The notes beneath the pieces were generated by a model. That model made no database searches and was not told the origin of the DNA. It saw only the letters and a program-made list of their open reading frames with translations. A DNA stretch of 64,000 nt, taken from assembly GCF_037975245.1 (NCBI RefSeq), contig NC_092561.1, positions 8,678,001-8,742,000 of the forward strand, read 5' to 3'. Below, piece by piece: positions 24,505 through 36,164 of this stretch (positions within the stretch are counted from its first letter, which is position 1; each line of letters begins with the position of its first letter). Source of the DNA: Apostichopus japonicus. Its lineage: Eukaryota > Echinodermata > Holothuroidea > Aspidochirotida > Stichopodidae. Position numbers and translations under genes: made by a program.

Positions 24505-27044
24505 ATGGCAAAGACGTTTCCTTTGTTGGACATTGAAGAAACCTTGATCAAATGCTCTCATTGTCACGATCTTTTACGAGATCCCAGACTTTTGCCGTGT
24601 CTACATCGTTATTGTACCGATTGCTTGAAAACTTTATTCGAAAACCAAATTCGCAGTATCTCGTGTAATCTTTGTCAAGAACAGTTCTCAGTCCCAATCA
24701 ATGGGGTTTATGGAGTTAAGTCTGACTTCTTGGCAGGATGGGCTGTTCAATTCTTACAGCTTCGGAAATCATTCCTCAATAGAGACGTCAAAGACTGCAT
24801 CAACTGTAGCCAACATTTAGTAACCGCAGGCTATTGTTTCAAGTGCAATGATTATTTGTGTAATCAATGTTGTCAGAATCATCTTACAAACCGAACATTT
24901 AAAGAACATTGGAAGCATATTTTATCTGCAAACATTCTTGAAGAAGCCAGTCTCTCATTGAAGGATTTAGCATCGCTAACTGTGGCCCCTACATGCCAAA
25001 CACATACTGATCGCCCATCTGTGGTATGTTGTCAAAGTTGCGTCAACCTTCCCATCTGCATGGTATGTGGGACTTTGGGTGTGCACCAAAATCATGAAGT
25101 GCAAGACGTCGTCCAACTGGCTAATGACGAAAGAGAGCAGTTAAAGAGAGAGCTTACGGTTGTGACAAATTACAAGGCGGATGCTTACCTCGTAAGAGAC
25201 AATATCGAGGCAGTTAAGAAGAATTTGAAGATGGCAATTTCTAGTGCTGCGGATAAATTGAAAGATTTATCATCAGAGAAAGACAAGAAGATTGCTGAAA
25301 AATTTACCCACAACGACGAAGAATTGAAGATATGCGAAAATGAGCTAAAGAGAATGAAGGAGGAACAGGAGAATGAGTTAGAGCAAGCGAGACAATCTGA
25401 AATCGAAGAAGCTAGAAGGATAATTAATGAGAAATACGAGAGAAGAATAAAGACACTGGAAATAGGCTATGAAAGAAAACTAGGTGGAAAGATGCGATAT
25501 CACAGCAGGCGAAAGAAAGATTTCCTCAAACAAATTGATGGCATAGTAAATAAATTCGGAGAGTTCAAATTGAAGCTGCAAGTCGAATCAGAACAGAACT
25601 TGGAGAAACTGGGGATAATTTCCAGTGATTTAGATCGTCAGATAACAAGATACGAAAATCTGGTCACATCGGCGAAATGTCTTCAGGAAACCAGTAGCGA
25701 CTGGACAACAGCGCGATGTATGCCGGCTATCAGTACAGCTTGTGGATCTCTTATGACATGTATGGACAACGAATTCCCCGAGTTGGATTCTTTGGCCAGG
25801 CTCAATTTTGTCAGACCACATACTCTGATGTCAGCGGAAATCGATAGCTGCTGCCTATTACGTGACAACCGTAATCAAGTAGTCAAAATTGCTGGACTCG
25901 ATGATAATGGTAGTCAAATAGATGAAGTCGCACTACTCGGTGCTAATTTTGTCGTCACAAGCAGAGCTTCGGATGGAAAAGTTATCATCTTTGCAGTGGA
26001 CATGACAGGCAACAATTTACGTACTAATGGCTCAATCAGCGGTGGCATGCAAAAGTTTCTCCGTAATTCGAGCTTCAGAGTGTCTATTCGTTATAGCCCT
26101 AGTCGCAAAACGATTCAATTCACTGACACCAAAGCGTTCATAATATCTCGGCCACATGAAATCGGTATCTTTGACGTGTCAAGTGATTCATGTATCAAGA
26201 AGAACATGAGAGACGTTGTAAAGTACTTCCCCCAAAGTCGAGTTTTAACCTGTGTTTCTATCGATCGTCATACACGTCAAGTCTACATCGGTACCAACAG
26301 CCGCTACGTGTACGTGTTTTATCCTCAACTGAGCTATAGTCACCAAGTCATTCTGCCAAACATAAAGAGCAAATCTCGAGATATGGCTGTGCATGATGAC
26401 AGTATATTTGTTTGTGATTCTGGCTCAAATAAAGCATATGCCATCACACACAAGGGATTACGCCACTTTAGCGGCCCAGACGCCACGAGCGAATGGACCT
26501 CACAGTTTCCCCTAAGTGTATGCAGTGACAACCATGGTCACGTCTACATTTTGTGGAGGCATTTTGGTCAAGGCCAGTTGCAGCTTGGTTGCAGCATCTT
26601 GCAATATAGCAAGGAAGGTTCCGTTCTAACTAGACTGTCAGGGCCGTATGATTCACAGTACATGGTTATGCAGATATTCGACGAAGGTAACAACCTAGTC
26701 GTGGCCACGCGGTTGTCGAAAGAACTTCACATCTTCCCAATGGTAAGCATATACGTATTCATTTTTAAACTCGTGAGAGCCAGAATTGTTGATGTCCAAA
26801 ATCTCGGTAGAAAAAGACAGGTGGAGCATTCACAAATTTACAAAAATCATAACTTTCCTCTGTTGATATTTGTATACGGTTGTTGCCTTCGACCACGTGA
26901 TACAGTTTATGCTGTTCGTGCTATTCATCAGTTGATAATTGATTTAAAAAAATTGCTATTTTGTTTTGGTAACAAAGAGGGTTTTTTTTCTTCTTGCAGA
27001 CAACCGACACCGACAAGACGAACCCAGAAGCTGCGGAGAGTTGA
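24505..27044 (+). CDS. TRIM-like RING/B-box1/B-box2/coiled-coil/propeller protein (paralog 2)
   Basis: Probable E3 ubiquitin ligase, predicted 760 residues from two coding exons: 24505-26742 and 27000-27044. The start is MAKTF; acceptors at 24441-24442 and 24482-24483 lie just upstream. The RING is C17, C20, C32, H34, C37, C40, C54, C57. B-box 1 is C98 to H135 and B-box 2 is C164 to H197. A long charged coiled coil runs about 205-420 (KKNLKM, ELKRMKEEQENELEQAR). A propeller-like C-terminal domain covers about 450-746 (VYIGTNS, SIFVCDSGSNKAYAIT). The open frame continues to 27240, but after FPM the DNA reads GTAAGC (donor at 26743) and a pyrimidine-rich TTTTTTTTCTTCTTGCAG ends at 26999. Splicing adds 14 codons (TTDTDKTNPEAAES) and TGA at 27042-27044. 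The longer tail is therefore intron read-through. RING plus two B-boxes plus coiled coil is the classic TRIM order, and the C-terminal domain would bind the substrate. Confidence 0.92.
27000..27044 (+). CDS. Terminal micro-exon of TRIM-like paralog 2
   Basis: 45 bases after a strong acceptor, phase 0 with the donor at 26743, coding TTDTDKTNPEAAES and stop. The intron is 257 bases. It is acidic and threonine-rich, unlike the last exon of paralog 3, so the extreme C-termini are not conserved. Confidence 0.75.
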   Translation, partial: TTDTDKTNPEAAES

Positions 27045-27321
27045 ATTGGATATCTACACGGATCATCAGTCGGAATTGCGGCCGTGTCGAAAACAGGAAT
27101 GGGTGCGACAAATACCAAAATGCAGATACCCTTCCCAGAGTGTTCTGTACAAATTTCAACAACGTGATGAAAGATTGGATAGAGAGATGGCAACAGTGTT
27201 TTCGATTTTTTTTTGTGTTCAATTTTGGGTCAATTTCTAGTAACATCTGCCTTTAGTTGACATGGGTTTCTCCTGAAGACATCCAACCATGGCTGTTCAT
27301 TATAGATGTAACTACTCGGGC

Positions 27322-27371
27322 AATGTCTATGAGAAGGGGGAATGTCTATGAGAAGGGGGAATGTCTATGGG
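27322..27371. repeat. 20-bp triplet repeat (GGGAATGTCTATGAGAAGGG)
   Basis: Two full copies and one partial copy of GGGAATGTCTATGAGAAGGG in tandem. It lies in the 3' region of paralog 2. Confidence 0.85.
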
Positions 27372-27629
27372 GTCTAAGGGGTATAGGGACGTAGCATACG
27401 TTGACCAGGCGACGTTTCTTTTACCGTTTCAGATTTTCCACACTTAACATTCATTATCTACACAATATTCGTCAAGGGTTCATGTCTTTAGAGCCACGGG
27501 TAACTACAGTAATGGAGATTTAACCGTACAACAATTGTATACGACATAAACTCTCCCACCCCATTCGACTACTTTTACTAAACCACGTTGTTTTAAACAT
27601 CCTTATATTGAGCCTGCTGCACTTGTACT

Positions 27630-27953
27630 CGTATATAATAATAATAATAATAACAATAATAATCAGCAGTTATTTAGACGCTTAAGCGACCATAAATGTG
27701 GGAGAAACCCGCAAGGGCTTATGGATTACAATTTACACGTCGGGTGGCTTCCAATTCAACATTTAAACTCAAATTTGGAATCTTTTCAATTTAGAAAGTC
27801 ATTTCAGATGGGAAAACCGTAGATTGCTCTTGGATGAAAAACTCACCTTACTATGACCCGGCCGGGAATCGAACCCCGAACCTCCCGATTGCTAAGCCTC
27901 ATTGCTTCAAATGCCACCGCCTTTATCCACTCGGACACATCACAGGTATACAT
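27630..27953 (-). mobile_element. tRNA-derived SINE, family C, full length with (ATT)n tail
   Basis: On the minus strand the head reads GTGTCCGAGTGGATAAAGGC, then CAATGAGGCTTAGCAATCGG and GGGGTTCGATTCCCGGCC, resembling a Leu/Ser-type tRNA with its box A and box B. The body includes GGGTTTCTCCCACATTTATG. It ends in a tail of ATT repeats, which is the AAT run seen at 27637-27663 on +. It is not a functional tRNA gene because the sequence between the boxes does not fold as an anticodon arm that I can recognise and the copy is embedded in a repeat body. Confidence 0.82.
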
Positions 27954-27959
27954 ATTGTA

Positions 27960-29600
27960 GCATAGCTGCATGTACTCGTAATTCGCCCACATGGATATGG
28001 ACTCGCACTAACGGCATTTGATAAAACTAGTATAGTTACCAGCGCAAGATTGTGTACGCATAGTCGTGCTTACAGCCTTGTACTGGTACTCATACCAAGG
28101 GAGTCCCACTTGTACTCTTACTCAATGCTGCTGTCTGCAAATTGCTTGACAATATCATTAGGGTCTCGAATGACGGTATGTAGAATGTAAACTGATCAGA
28201 CCATATGTGTATAGGCCATCGTTACTTGTTCATAACCTTTATAGTCAGATTTTGAGAAAGGAATAAATTTGTAAACAGAAACGCCATGTGTGAAGTTCTG
28301 ATGTAATCAATTTCAGTAATGGTCTCCCTTACTAAAAGACATTAACAGACTGCACTAAAAGTCATTAACAGACTGCATGGGAATTTCGATGTAAGAGACA
28401 TTTGTCAACAATTCCCGGAAGCACCGCTATTTCGGCAACGATTGGGGCGGAGGTGTGGTCTAATTCTTCCCCGACCAAATGTAAAAACATCCCCGGTTGA
28501 ACATTTGCCCCTGACCGACCATGAAGATGTCGCTATCTCACTCGCCCCCCCGTCTCCCCCTCCCACCACACACACCCTCGTCACTCACTTTGCGCGCACC
28601 ACCACTGTCGTAAGTATGATCAGGTGTTTCAAGATTATGAGTATGTCTGTGCATCAATTTATTTTGAGTTGGTTAATCGAATATTCTTCAAGGCCATTGC
28701 TACTGTTTCGACCGTGCTTGAAAGATGTTAAGAATTTAAATGATTCCTTTATTCAGAAAGGTAGTGCCGGTATTTCAAAGTCCAATCTTGGAGATGCAAT
28801 ACATCTCTTTTCCAAACAGAAAACTGTGAGTTTAGGTGTTTTACGTTACTACAACTATTTGTGTTTTCATGATGCTTAGCTGTAAAATATGATATATATA
28901 TATGGAATGCTCCTTTTTAGGCTTATGACTCCAATAGTAGAAGTATATGTGCTGCACTTATATATCCAGCCACCTGAATTGTGTGACGATTGTCATTTTG
29001 CAAAGAAAAAAACGGTACAGAAATACAATTTAGGATGATAGCAGTGTTTCGCGGGCCGCATGAGGCCCTATGGTTAATGTTCTGCCGCCTTCAAGGGTTT
29101 ATACACTCTTAATACGGCTCGCCAAACCTTATGAAAGGAGAAAAGGAAACATGCAATGCGTATACATATACTAAATGAGGGTGTTAGTATCTAGAGACTT
29201 AGGGCCTTCCTGCAGTGATAGGGTACCGATGATGCAAGATAACATAATGGAAAACTTACATTACCATATAAGGAAATACTTCCATCTCACGGGATTTAAT
29301 ATACACCCTTAACATTTGTGGCTCGTCGAGTAGGTACAACGGTTAGAGTGGCAAGCAAGGCCAACATCGTGCCCACCAATGCTCTCAACTCCTTTAAACT
29401 GAGTCTATTTGCAACATAAACATTTATTGATATAAAGTTATTTGACTCTTCTGGAGAGCTTTTATTCTTTTATAACAGTGGAGGCCGGTAGAAGGAAATA
29501 TGTGCTCCGTTCTTTTTATGGAAAAGTTATAAATTTAAAATATCAACTACATCGAACTCTTTGTGCAGTCACCTTTGTATGTCAGGTGATAGATAGTTGA
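27960..29600. other. Unassigned intergenic sequence between paralogs 2 and 3
   Basis: No gene was recognised. The 145-codon + strand frame at 28442-28879 lacks an ATG near its start, is proline- and histidine-rich at first and shows no family signature. I do not call it. Confidence 0.4.
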
Positions 29601-29615
29601 CATCTTCCGCTGTGT

Positions 29616-29713
29616 GTGACAGTTAGCGAACAGTGACGTACAAAACAGCGTAGCCTTAAAATATAGAGTTGGCTAACCAATACAACTCACATTCAACACG
29701 TTCAGTTATAGAG
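29616..29713 (+). promoter_or_regulatory. Candidate promoter and non-coding exon 1 of TRIM-like paralog 3
   Basis: GTGACAGTTAG at 29616, CAGTGACGTAC (CRE-like) at about 29630, TTAAAATATAG at about 29656, and an exon-like stretch ending TTATAGAG|GTGAGT with the donor at 29714. Splicing to the acceptor at 30709-30710 would give a 1.0-kb 5' UTR intron. GTGACAGT-AG is shared with the candidate promoter of paralog 2. Confidence 0.35.
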
Positions 29714-30069
29714 GTGAGTACATTTTGATTTCGTTCATTCTATTAAAAAAAAAGACTTCTTCTCGTATTAAAACCACTTTTTTATTTTTTTTTATTTGTT
29801 GATTTTTTTATTCGACAATTTACATATATCTAAACCCATTTTGTCCTTTGAATCGTTTGTATAGAAACATTTTAATATTGCACCAATATCAGTCAGTACA
29901 TAACTTGTTGGAAAGAATAGGGCGTAGATAACTTTTTCGATGAGAGGGGATACTATGTTAATCGGTGTTATGCTTCGTTCATTAACATTTCCATGGAATA
30001 ACGTTTTCTTTACCCCTCCTATCCGGTGCTCATAGAAGTCGATAAAAGAAGGGGGCGCGTACGTGAGCA

Positions 30070-30400
30070 AATCAAGAAAAATAATGTGACTTTATTTAGT
30101 CAGGCTTTCTATTTCCGGTATGACTTTTTCTCTGCAATGATTTGGTCACACTTTGTGCCCCTATAGTTCACTTGTTCACTATTTTCAAGAGCGCTGTCGA
30201 GAGGGGTTGCTCTCTCTGTGTAACACTCAAATTCATAAACAATTCAAATGAAGAAAAAGAATGTGACTTTATAAAGTCACGCTTTCTATTCCAGTATGAC
30301 CTTACTTTGCAATGATTTGATCTCACTATGTACCTCTAGTTCACTTTTTTCAAGAGAGTCGTCGAGAGGGGTTGCTCTCTCTGCGTAAAACCGCCGAGTT
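30070..30400 (+). repeat. Tandem duplication upstream of TRIM-like paralog 3
   Basis: Two diverged copies of a roughly 165-175-base unit. Each contains AATGTGACTTTAT, GCTTTCTAT, AGTATGAC or GGTATGAC, GCAATGATTTG, TAGTTCACTT, TTTTCAAGAG and GTCGAGAGGGGTTGCTCTCT. The second copy has a perfect 18-base palindrome, GTGACTTTATAAAGTCAC, at 30263-30280. The GAGAG...CTCTC part can also form a hairpin. It lies in the predicted first intron, 370-700 bases before the start codon. Confidence 0.85.
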
Positions 30401-30766
30401 ATTCAACCCACCCCCACCCCCTCCTCACATGACGATTACTCCCGCTTAGCCAGTGATAGACAAGCAGATGAACAGAGTAACCACTCAATGCGTTGATTAG
30501 AAAGGAATACAAAGATAATCATTAGTTTCTATGCTTAGGATCGATGCTTCGAATATGTTCCTCTTTGATTACTCAACAATATCCTATCCTTTTACAGTTT
30601 CGGTGTTGAGAAATAAAGAAATAGGTCCATGCCACAATGCTTTCGACAGGAACTAATTGCCAAATCCGAGGACTGAATCCATTTGATTTTCTTACCTTAT
30701 TTTTTAACAGTTTCTATTGGTCCGGTTTCTTCGTACTTTCGAGATTGCACAGCTGGCTGTACCAGA

Positions 30767-33697
30767 ATGGCCACCCCTTCTGCTTGGACTGACATCGAGG
30801 AAGAGTTTTTTCGTTGTTCAATATGTTTGGAAATCTACAAGGATCCTAAGCTTCTGCCATGCCTTCATAGGTATTGCAAAGAATGCTTGGAGAGAATCAT
30901 CGTTGGTCTGACTGATATCAGATGTCCTCTTTGCCAAGATGAGACTAAGATACCCGTCGAAGGTGTGGATGGTTATAAAACGGATTTCCATATGAATGGT
31001 CTACTTCAATTTATTCACCTTCAAAAATCTGCTGGGAACAAAGAAATGAGGGAATGCATTGGTTGCACAAGTCATTTGGAGGTATCAGCTTACTGTTTTA
31101 AATGTAGAGACTTTTTGTGCGAGAAATGCCATACAATTCATTTGACAAATAGAACACTTGCGGATCATAAAAATAAAGTTTTGGCTCTGAAGGACTTTAA
31201 AGCCCACAACCTGAAACCAAGTGATCTTTCGACGCTTACAGAAGCTCCAAGATGTCATCAGCATTTGGATCAGGCATCAGTGATTTGTTGTGTGACCTGT
31301 GGGAACCTTCCTATTTGTATGGTTTGTGGGACGATGGGTGAGCATAGAGACCACGAAGTGTACGATGTAAAAGCTTTAGCCGAAATTGAAAGTAAGAAAC
31401 TTCGTGGACAACTTGTGGCACTTAAAAAGCATAACTTGAACATCGTCAAGGTAAAAGAGAAAACCGAGGAGGTCAGACGTACTCTGGACAAAGCCATCAC
31501 TGACGAAATTGACAGATTGAATTCACAATGTGTAAAAGAGAAAGAGAAGATTACGGCTCGATTAACACAAAACGAAGACGAATACAACGAATGCAGAACT
31601 CAATTGACTAAAAAGATGGAAAATGATTTGAAAGAAATACAGAGCAAAAGGGACTTCGAAATTGAAAAAGTTACAAAACAGATAAATGAAATATATGATG
31701 AACGTGCAGAGGAATCGTTAGTGATTTATAGAAAGAGTTTAGGCGAAAGACAATCAATTCACGATCAGAGAAAATCGGTGTTAGACAAAGAAAAAAACGA
31801 TTCCCTACAAGAATTTGTAGACCTCAAGGGTGATGTGTTGACCCAAGGGGAACAAAACATGGTCAAGCTAGAGTCAATTTTAAAACAATCTGCAAACCGA
31901 CTTACAAGATTTCAGAACTTAACATTGACTGCGAACAGTATCCTTGCTGCGAATGACGATTGGACAGTAACTCAGTGCGTCCCTGCTATAAGGCTAGCGT
32001 GTCAACCACTGGCAAAAGACATGCGAAAGGAATTCCCCGAGCTTAATCTACTTAGTAGTATTAAAATTCGTCCTATACAATCAGCAAGTGATGATGGCTG
32101 TACATTTGGTAAAGATCAATTAATCACATTTGAGAAGGATAGTGGTGGAATTGCGGAATGTAGCGTTGATCACGTGACAACCAGTGGAGATGGACACATT
32201 GTGATATATGGCAGGCAAGAAGACGAACGACCCAAGGTTGTAATTATGGACAAAGAATGCAATGTGATTTGCTCTGATTTCAATCGGAAATTGACTGTAA
32301 GGCGTCTTGTCAGACCCTTTCGTCGCAGTATATTGTTTTCAGAATCCAACGCTGTTGTCGTTTGTCACCCAAAAGAAATTCGTCTCTATGACGTTTCAAC
32401 AGGTTTCTTCAGCAACAAAACTTTATCTGACGATATCGACCCTAGTAATAGTTGTGTAACATGTGCTTGTATTGATCAGATTACGGAGCAGGTTTATGTC
32501 GGTACTGACAGCCAAAGTGTCTACATCTTCAATAAACAACTACGTTTTGTTCACTCCCTGATTCTTCCAAATGAGGTGACCAAACTTCGGCATATCGCAG
32601 TGGATGATAACAAGATAGTCGTATGTGATTCTGGCAGTAACAAAGCGTTTTCACTTACTAATCTCGGTTACAACTGTCAGGTGAGACATGAGTTACGGAA
32701 ACCGTTTCCGGTAGAAAGGATGACGGATTTTGTACCTTTAAGTATTGCCAATGACTCTAAGAGAAGGTCATACATCTTATGGGGAGAACTATCTCTTGGT
32801 AACATCCAGGTTGCAGCGTCTATTATGCAATACAGTGAAGAAGGTTGCTTTCTCCAAACACGACCTGCCCCATGTGATGCTAAGGCTATGACAATACAGG
32901 ACACTGGAGAAAGAGGGCGCGTGGTTGTCGTTACAAAGTTTGGAAGAAAGATTTGCTTATACGAATTGGTAAGGAATTTATAACCACATAAGTTCGATGA
33001 ACTTACTTTGATTTTTTTTTTAATTCGTAGAGAACTACAGAATATAACTACTGTATCGATTCTAGGCTGAAGTGGAGCAAATAGTCTTGCATTGGAAGGT
33101 GACATTTTCCTCAAGAAAATTTAATTTTTAGCAAATCATGATCTTAGACATCAACGGGAAATCTTTTAATGTCTCGTGTCTTAAATAGTTGAGGTTTAAA
33201 AAGTGGGGGATTTCTTCGCTATGACTGAGAGAAAAAAGAAAAAGAAAAAAGGAGCGACGAGGTTTCCTTGCTGTTCATAAGGTGTTGATAAATTTGTCGA
33301 TAATGCCCATTCATTATGTTGATAAATTTGTCGATTATGCCCATTCATAATTTTGTCTGTTGATTTACTTGGTATAAATAGAAGGCATACCTTTTATTCG
33401 AGACGACATAGACATACGACATAATATTCAGCGTTATTCAAACAGAACGTATGTTAAGTTTAGATAATCTTTGAAAGCTCTTAGTTGTCGATCTTACGGG
33501 TTGCGATATTTAAGCGAAGTACTGTCTAAAGAGGCTGTGGCGTTATAGTACCTAAGCTGATACGTACCCGACGTGGTACACAAAAAAATATAATAGAAAA
33601 TGTGTTTCAAAATACGTACATATTGTTTGCATCATGGATATATTCATTTTTTTTCTTCTCTCAACAGGTTGAAAACAGCCGGAAAGGATCCTCCTAG
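30767..33697 (+). CDS. TRIM-like RING/B-box1/B-box2/coiled-coil/propeller protein (paralog 3)
   Basis: Probable E3 ubiquitin ligase, predicted 743 residues from exons 30767-32968 and 33668-33697. The start is MATPSAW at 30767, after the acceptor TTTTTAACAG (30701-30710). The RING is C17, C20, C32, H34, C37, C40, C53, C56. B-box 1 is C97 to H134 and B-box 2 is C163 to H196. The coiled coil runs about 205-410, and the propeller-like repeats about 440-734 (VYVGTDSQSVYIF, IVVCDSGSNKAFSL). The frame has a stop at 32981-32983, but the DNA after KICLYEL is GTAAGG (donor at 32969), the same position as in paralogs 1 and 2. A very strong acceptor (TTTTTTTTCTTCTCTCAACAG) ends at 33667 and adds VENSRKGSS and TAG in phase. 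It is clearly closest to paralog 2, and both sit on the same strand 3.7 kb apart, so they arose by tandem duplication. Confidence 0.93.
33286..33400 (+). promoter_or_regulatory. TATA-box-like core promoter with 34-bp direct repeats
   Basis: GTTGATAAATTTGTCGATAA and ATGCCCATTCAT occur twice in tandem (33286-33352). They are followed by TATAAATA at 33373-33380 and a plausible start region about 30 bases on (TTATTCGAGACG). It lies in the last intron of paralog 3. No coding frame follows that I recognise, so it may be a transposon promoter or chance. Confidence 0.3.
33668..33697 (+). CDS. Terminal micro-exon of TRIM-like paralog 3
   Basis: 30 bases coding VENSRKGSS and TAG, phase 0 with the donor at 32969. 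The intron is 699 bases. The acceptor is one of the strongest in the window. If it is skipped or the intron is retained, the protein ends VRNL instead. Confidence 0.72.
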   Translation, partial: VENSRKGSS

Positions 33698-33699
33698 TT

Positions 33700-34270
33700 A
33701 TTCTTTATTAACGTTATTTTGGCTAATTGTTGCACGAAATAATTGGCCATCTTCCGTAACTCGTCGAAACTCATTTATATAGGTGGTTAGAGTGGTTAAA
33801 GCGGCAATGTGCACTCAGACTCGTATAGCCACGAACTTTGAGTTGGAGGGGTACCAACACTTTAAGGACGGCACTACAACTTCAGAGTAGGGCCCGCGAG
33901 ATCAGTACTTTTCCTGTTATAATTGGTGAACTTTTTGTAAGTTGTAACACCTAGGGACATATATAGACTATAACAAATTGTATTTTCAGGTTATTCACGG
34001 AATAGAACATATTGAGTACTTGCGTGGTTGACTTACGATGATCTAAGTGATTATTTAAAGTCGGCATAAATTGTAATACAGTCTAAGAGGGGTTTCACTG
34101 CAAATCCAAATGTGGTAAATTAACAGAAACTCCAAATTAAGACAATAACCTCCTCGATTACGAACACAGTCTGGTTTTCCAAAAGAATTATATATTTTCC
34201 GTTTTCTCTATTGATGACGGTGATGATGACTGGACCTTCTGCGGGATTCACACCAATTCAGGGGATATGC
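33700..34270. other. 3' flank of TRIM-like paralog 3
   Basis: Presumed 3' UTR, then intergenic sequence. No clear AATAAA was found close to the stop. GTGGTTAGAGTGGTTAAAGC at 33783 is faintly tRNA-head-like, but the rest does not match the SINEs in this window. Confidence 0.35.
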
Positions 34271-34275
34271 CAAAG

Positions 34276-34551
34276 TGTATGCATGTATGTATGGGTGTGT
34301 GTATGGGTGTATGTATGTATGTATTTTAGATCCTCCTCCAAGCAGGAACTCGCGAAGAAGCCTCATTGGCTTATCAAAGCCGCAAGCTGACCGAAGTCAG
34401 TCTCTTAGATTCATATTTTTACGTCCATCATTATGAATTGTCAATTGTCAACAACTCAGTAACTGGACGACATACATTAATCTTGGAGTGACTCGAACCG
34501 GGGACCTTATGATTGAAAGGCACCGGCGTTAACGACTGAGCTATAACACTC
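34276..34551 (-). mobile_element. tRNA-derived SINE, family B, full length with (ATAC)n tail
   Basis: It matches the 10323 copy over its whole length: head GAGCTATAACACTCC-side boxes, ACTCCAAGATTAATGTATGT, GTCCAGTTACTGAGTTG, and the end TTGGAGGAGGATCTAAAA. It is followed, on the minus strand, by an ATAC-rich tail (the GTATGTAT run at 34276-34324 on +). The tail marks the 3' end of the retroposed copy. Confidence 0.88.
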
Positions 34552-34559
34552 CACTGTAT

Positions 34560-36160
34560 TCGTGTGAGTGTGTATTCGTGATCCTTTCATTCGATAATTC
34601 GTCGATTGATATATATCATTTCGCAATCTGAAACAGGTTCCGATATTTTTAACTCGAAATGTAATTAGGCTTAGAACATATCGCTTATTTTCCTCAGTTT
34701 GGCAATGGCGATACGTACAAGTCCATATATATATATATACCAGACAAATGTTATGGCGTAGAATTCAAAGTGGCAATGTTAAGTCAGCAAATCTTCCCGG
34801 TCACTTTGAAACCAGCCATGCATGACAATACGAGTGCTCTGTAGCGGGACATTACACTACAGTAGAGAAAAATTGTCCCAACTGGGTGTTGAAACTTGTC
34901 GCAGTATATGAATTATTCAACAAAGTAATGTAACCAGTCGTGTAGACATATTTGAAACACGTTTACGAACAGTAGAAACCTATATTGGCATACTCTATCA
35001 TCGTTTATGATAATTCCAAATTTGTGATGGGAATTTGGCGGGAAAACGGCTGTGTGTGACGTCATTAATAGGCACGGTTATGAGAAGTATCCTCGTTTCT
35101 ATCGGTATGCCAAAATATTGTGAAATTTACTGCGAACTTGGTCACTTAGGGACAGTTACGTTAAACAGCTCACTTACTAGAAGTACTTAATTAATCAGAC
35201 GATCGAAATAGTTACTAAGCTTTATGTGTTCTTTTTGCAACTTACCTTAAAAATTGTGCAAGTTCCTTCTCGTTATCAAACTGCATAGGTGTACTAGTCA
35301 CGTGAGTAAACTTTCGGCTCCAAACTTGTTTCCGCTAATTCCGCGAAGAATAATTCTCGTTCTCGAAAACAAATGTGAGATGGCCATCACTGTTTAAAAA
35401 CCGTTGATCTAGCAAAGAAATGTGAAAATAAATGATCGTTCCCAATATTTCCAGCGAAAATCTTAAAATTGAAAAGGAAAAAAACATGTAATTTTCTCGA
35501 ACCGAAGTGGGTGAGACATCGGCGTTTAATTGACACCAATGATGAAACAACGTGCAACTCACATCACAGAAGGCAGTAGGCACTTACAGTTAATGCCCAA
35601 AAGAAGAGATAACGTTTCACGATAATTCTTGCAAAAACAAAGGTTGGTCCCAGATATGACGAGAAATATAGAAGAAAACGTCCAACACCGCTGCTACTAT
35701 TTGTAAACGCCAGTCGGTGAAAGTAAATAAATAAATAAAAAGTCGGAAAAACAACACTGATACGCCAAATATTGGTTTTTACAAGTGCATTCACGATGTG
35801 CCTGTGTAGAACTCAGATCAATATATGATCCAGATGATTGCACAAAAGGTGCATTCATATTCAAATAACAGTATGTAAGACATGTGCTTATAGTCAAAGA
35901 ACAGGTGCATCTTAAACATGTAGCGGCATTATAAAGGCGATATTTACTTCTACAACACGAATCGGTTTAGTCTTCTGAAGTTCTTCGGACTCACTGCTGG
36001 CGCCCTTTTCAGCCTCTTACCACTTTTTACTTTACTTTTACTGACTTTTTTATTGCGCTCTTAAATACCTATTGACATTTGTCACATTTTGTTGGTGTAA
36101 TTTTCTGACAAAATGGCGATGACACCTATTTATTCTTCGTTTATCTGCAAATTAGCAAGG
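34560..36160. other. Unassigned intergenic sequence
   Basis: Three overlapping minus-strand frames at 35335-35897 look like chance: low cysteine conservation and no motif. Nothing else was seen. Confidence 0.4.
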
Positions 36161-36164
36161 CCCG

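Noticed and set aside
26743-27240. C-terminal extension of TRIM-like paralog 2 beyond FPM
   Set aside because: The DNA has a good donor at 26743 and a strong acceptor at 26998-26999; the extension has no similarity to the paralogs and is intron read-through.
27865-27953. Leu/Ser-type tRNA gene on the minus strand
   Set aside because: It is the head of a family C SINE with an (ATT)n tail; the cloverleaf is not complete by eye.
28442-28879. 145-codon open frame
   Set aside because: No nearby ATG at its start, no recognisable domain, no splice context; probably chance.
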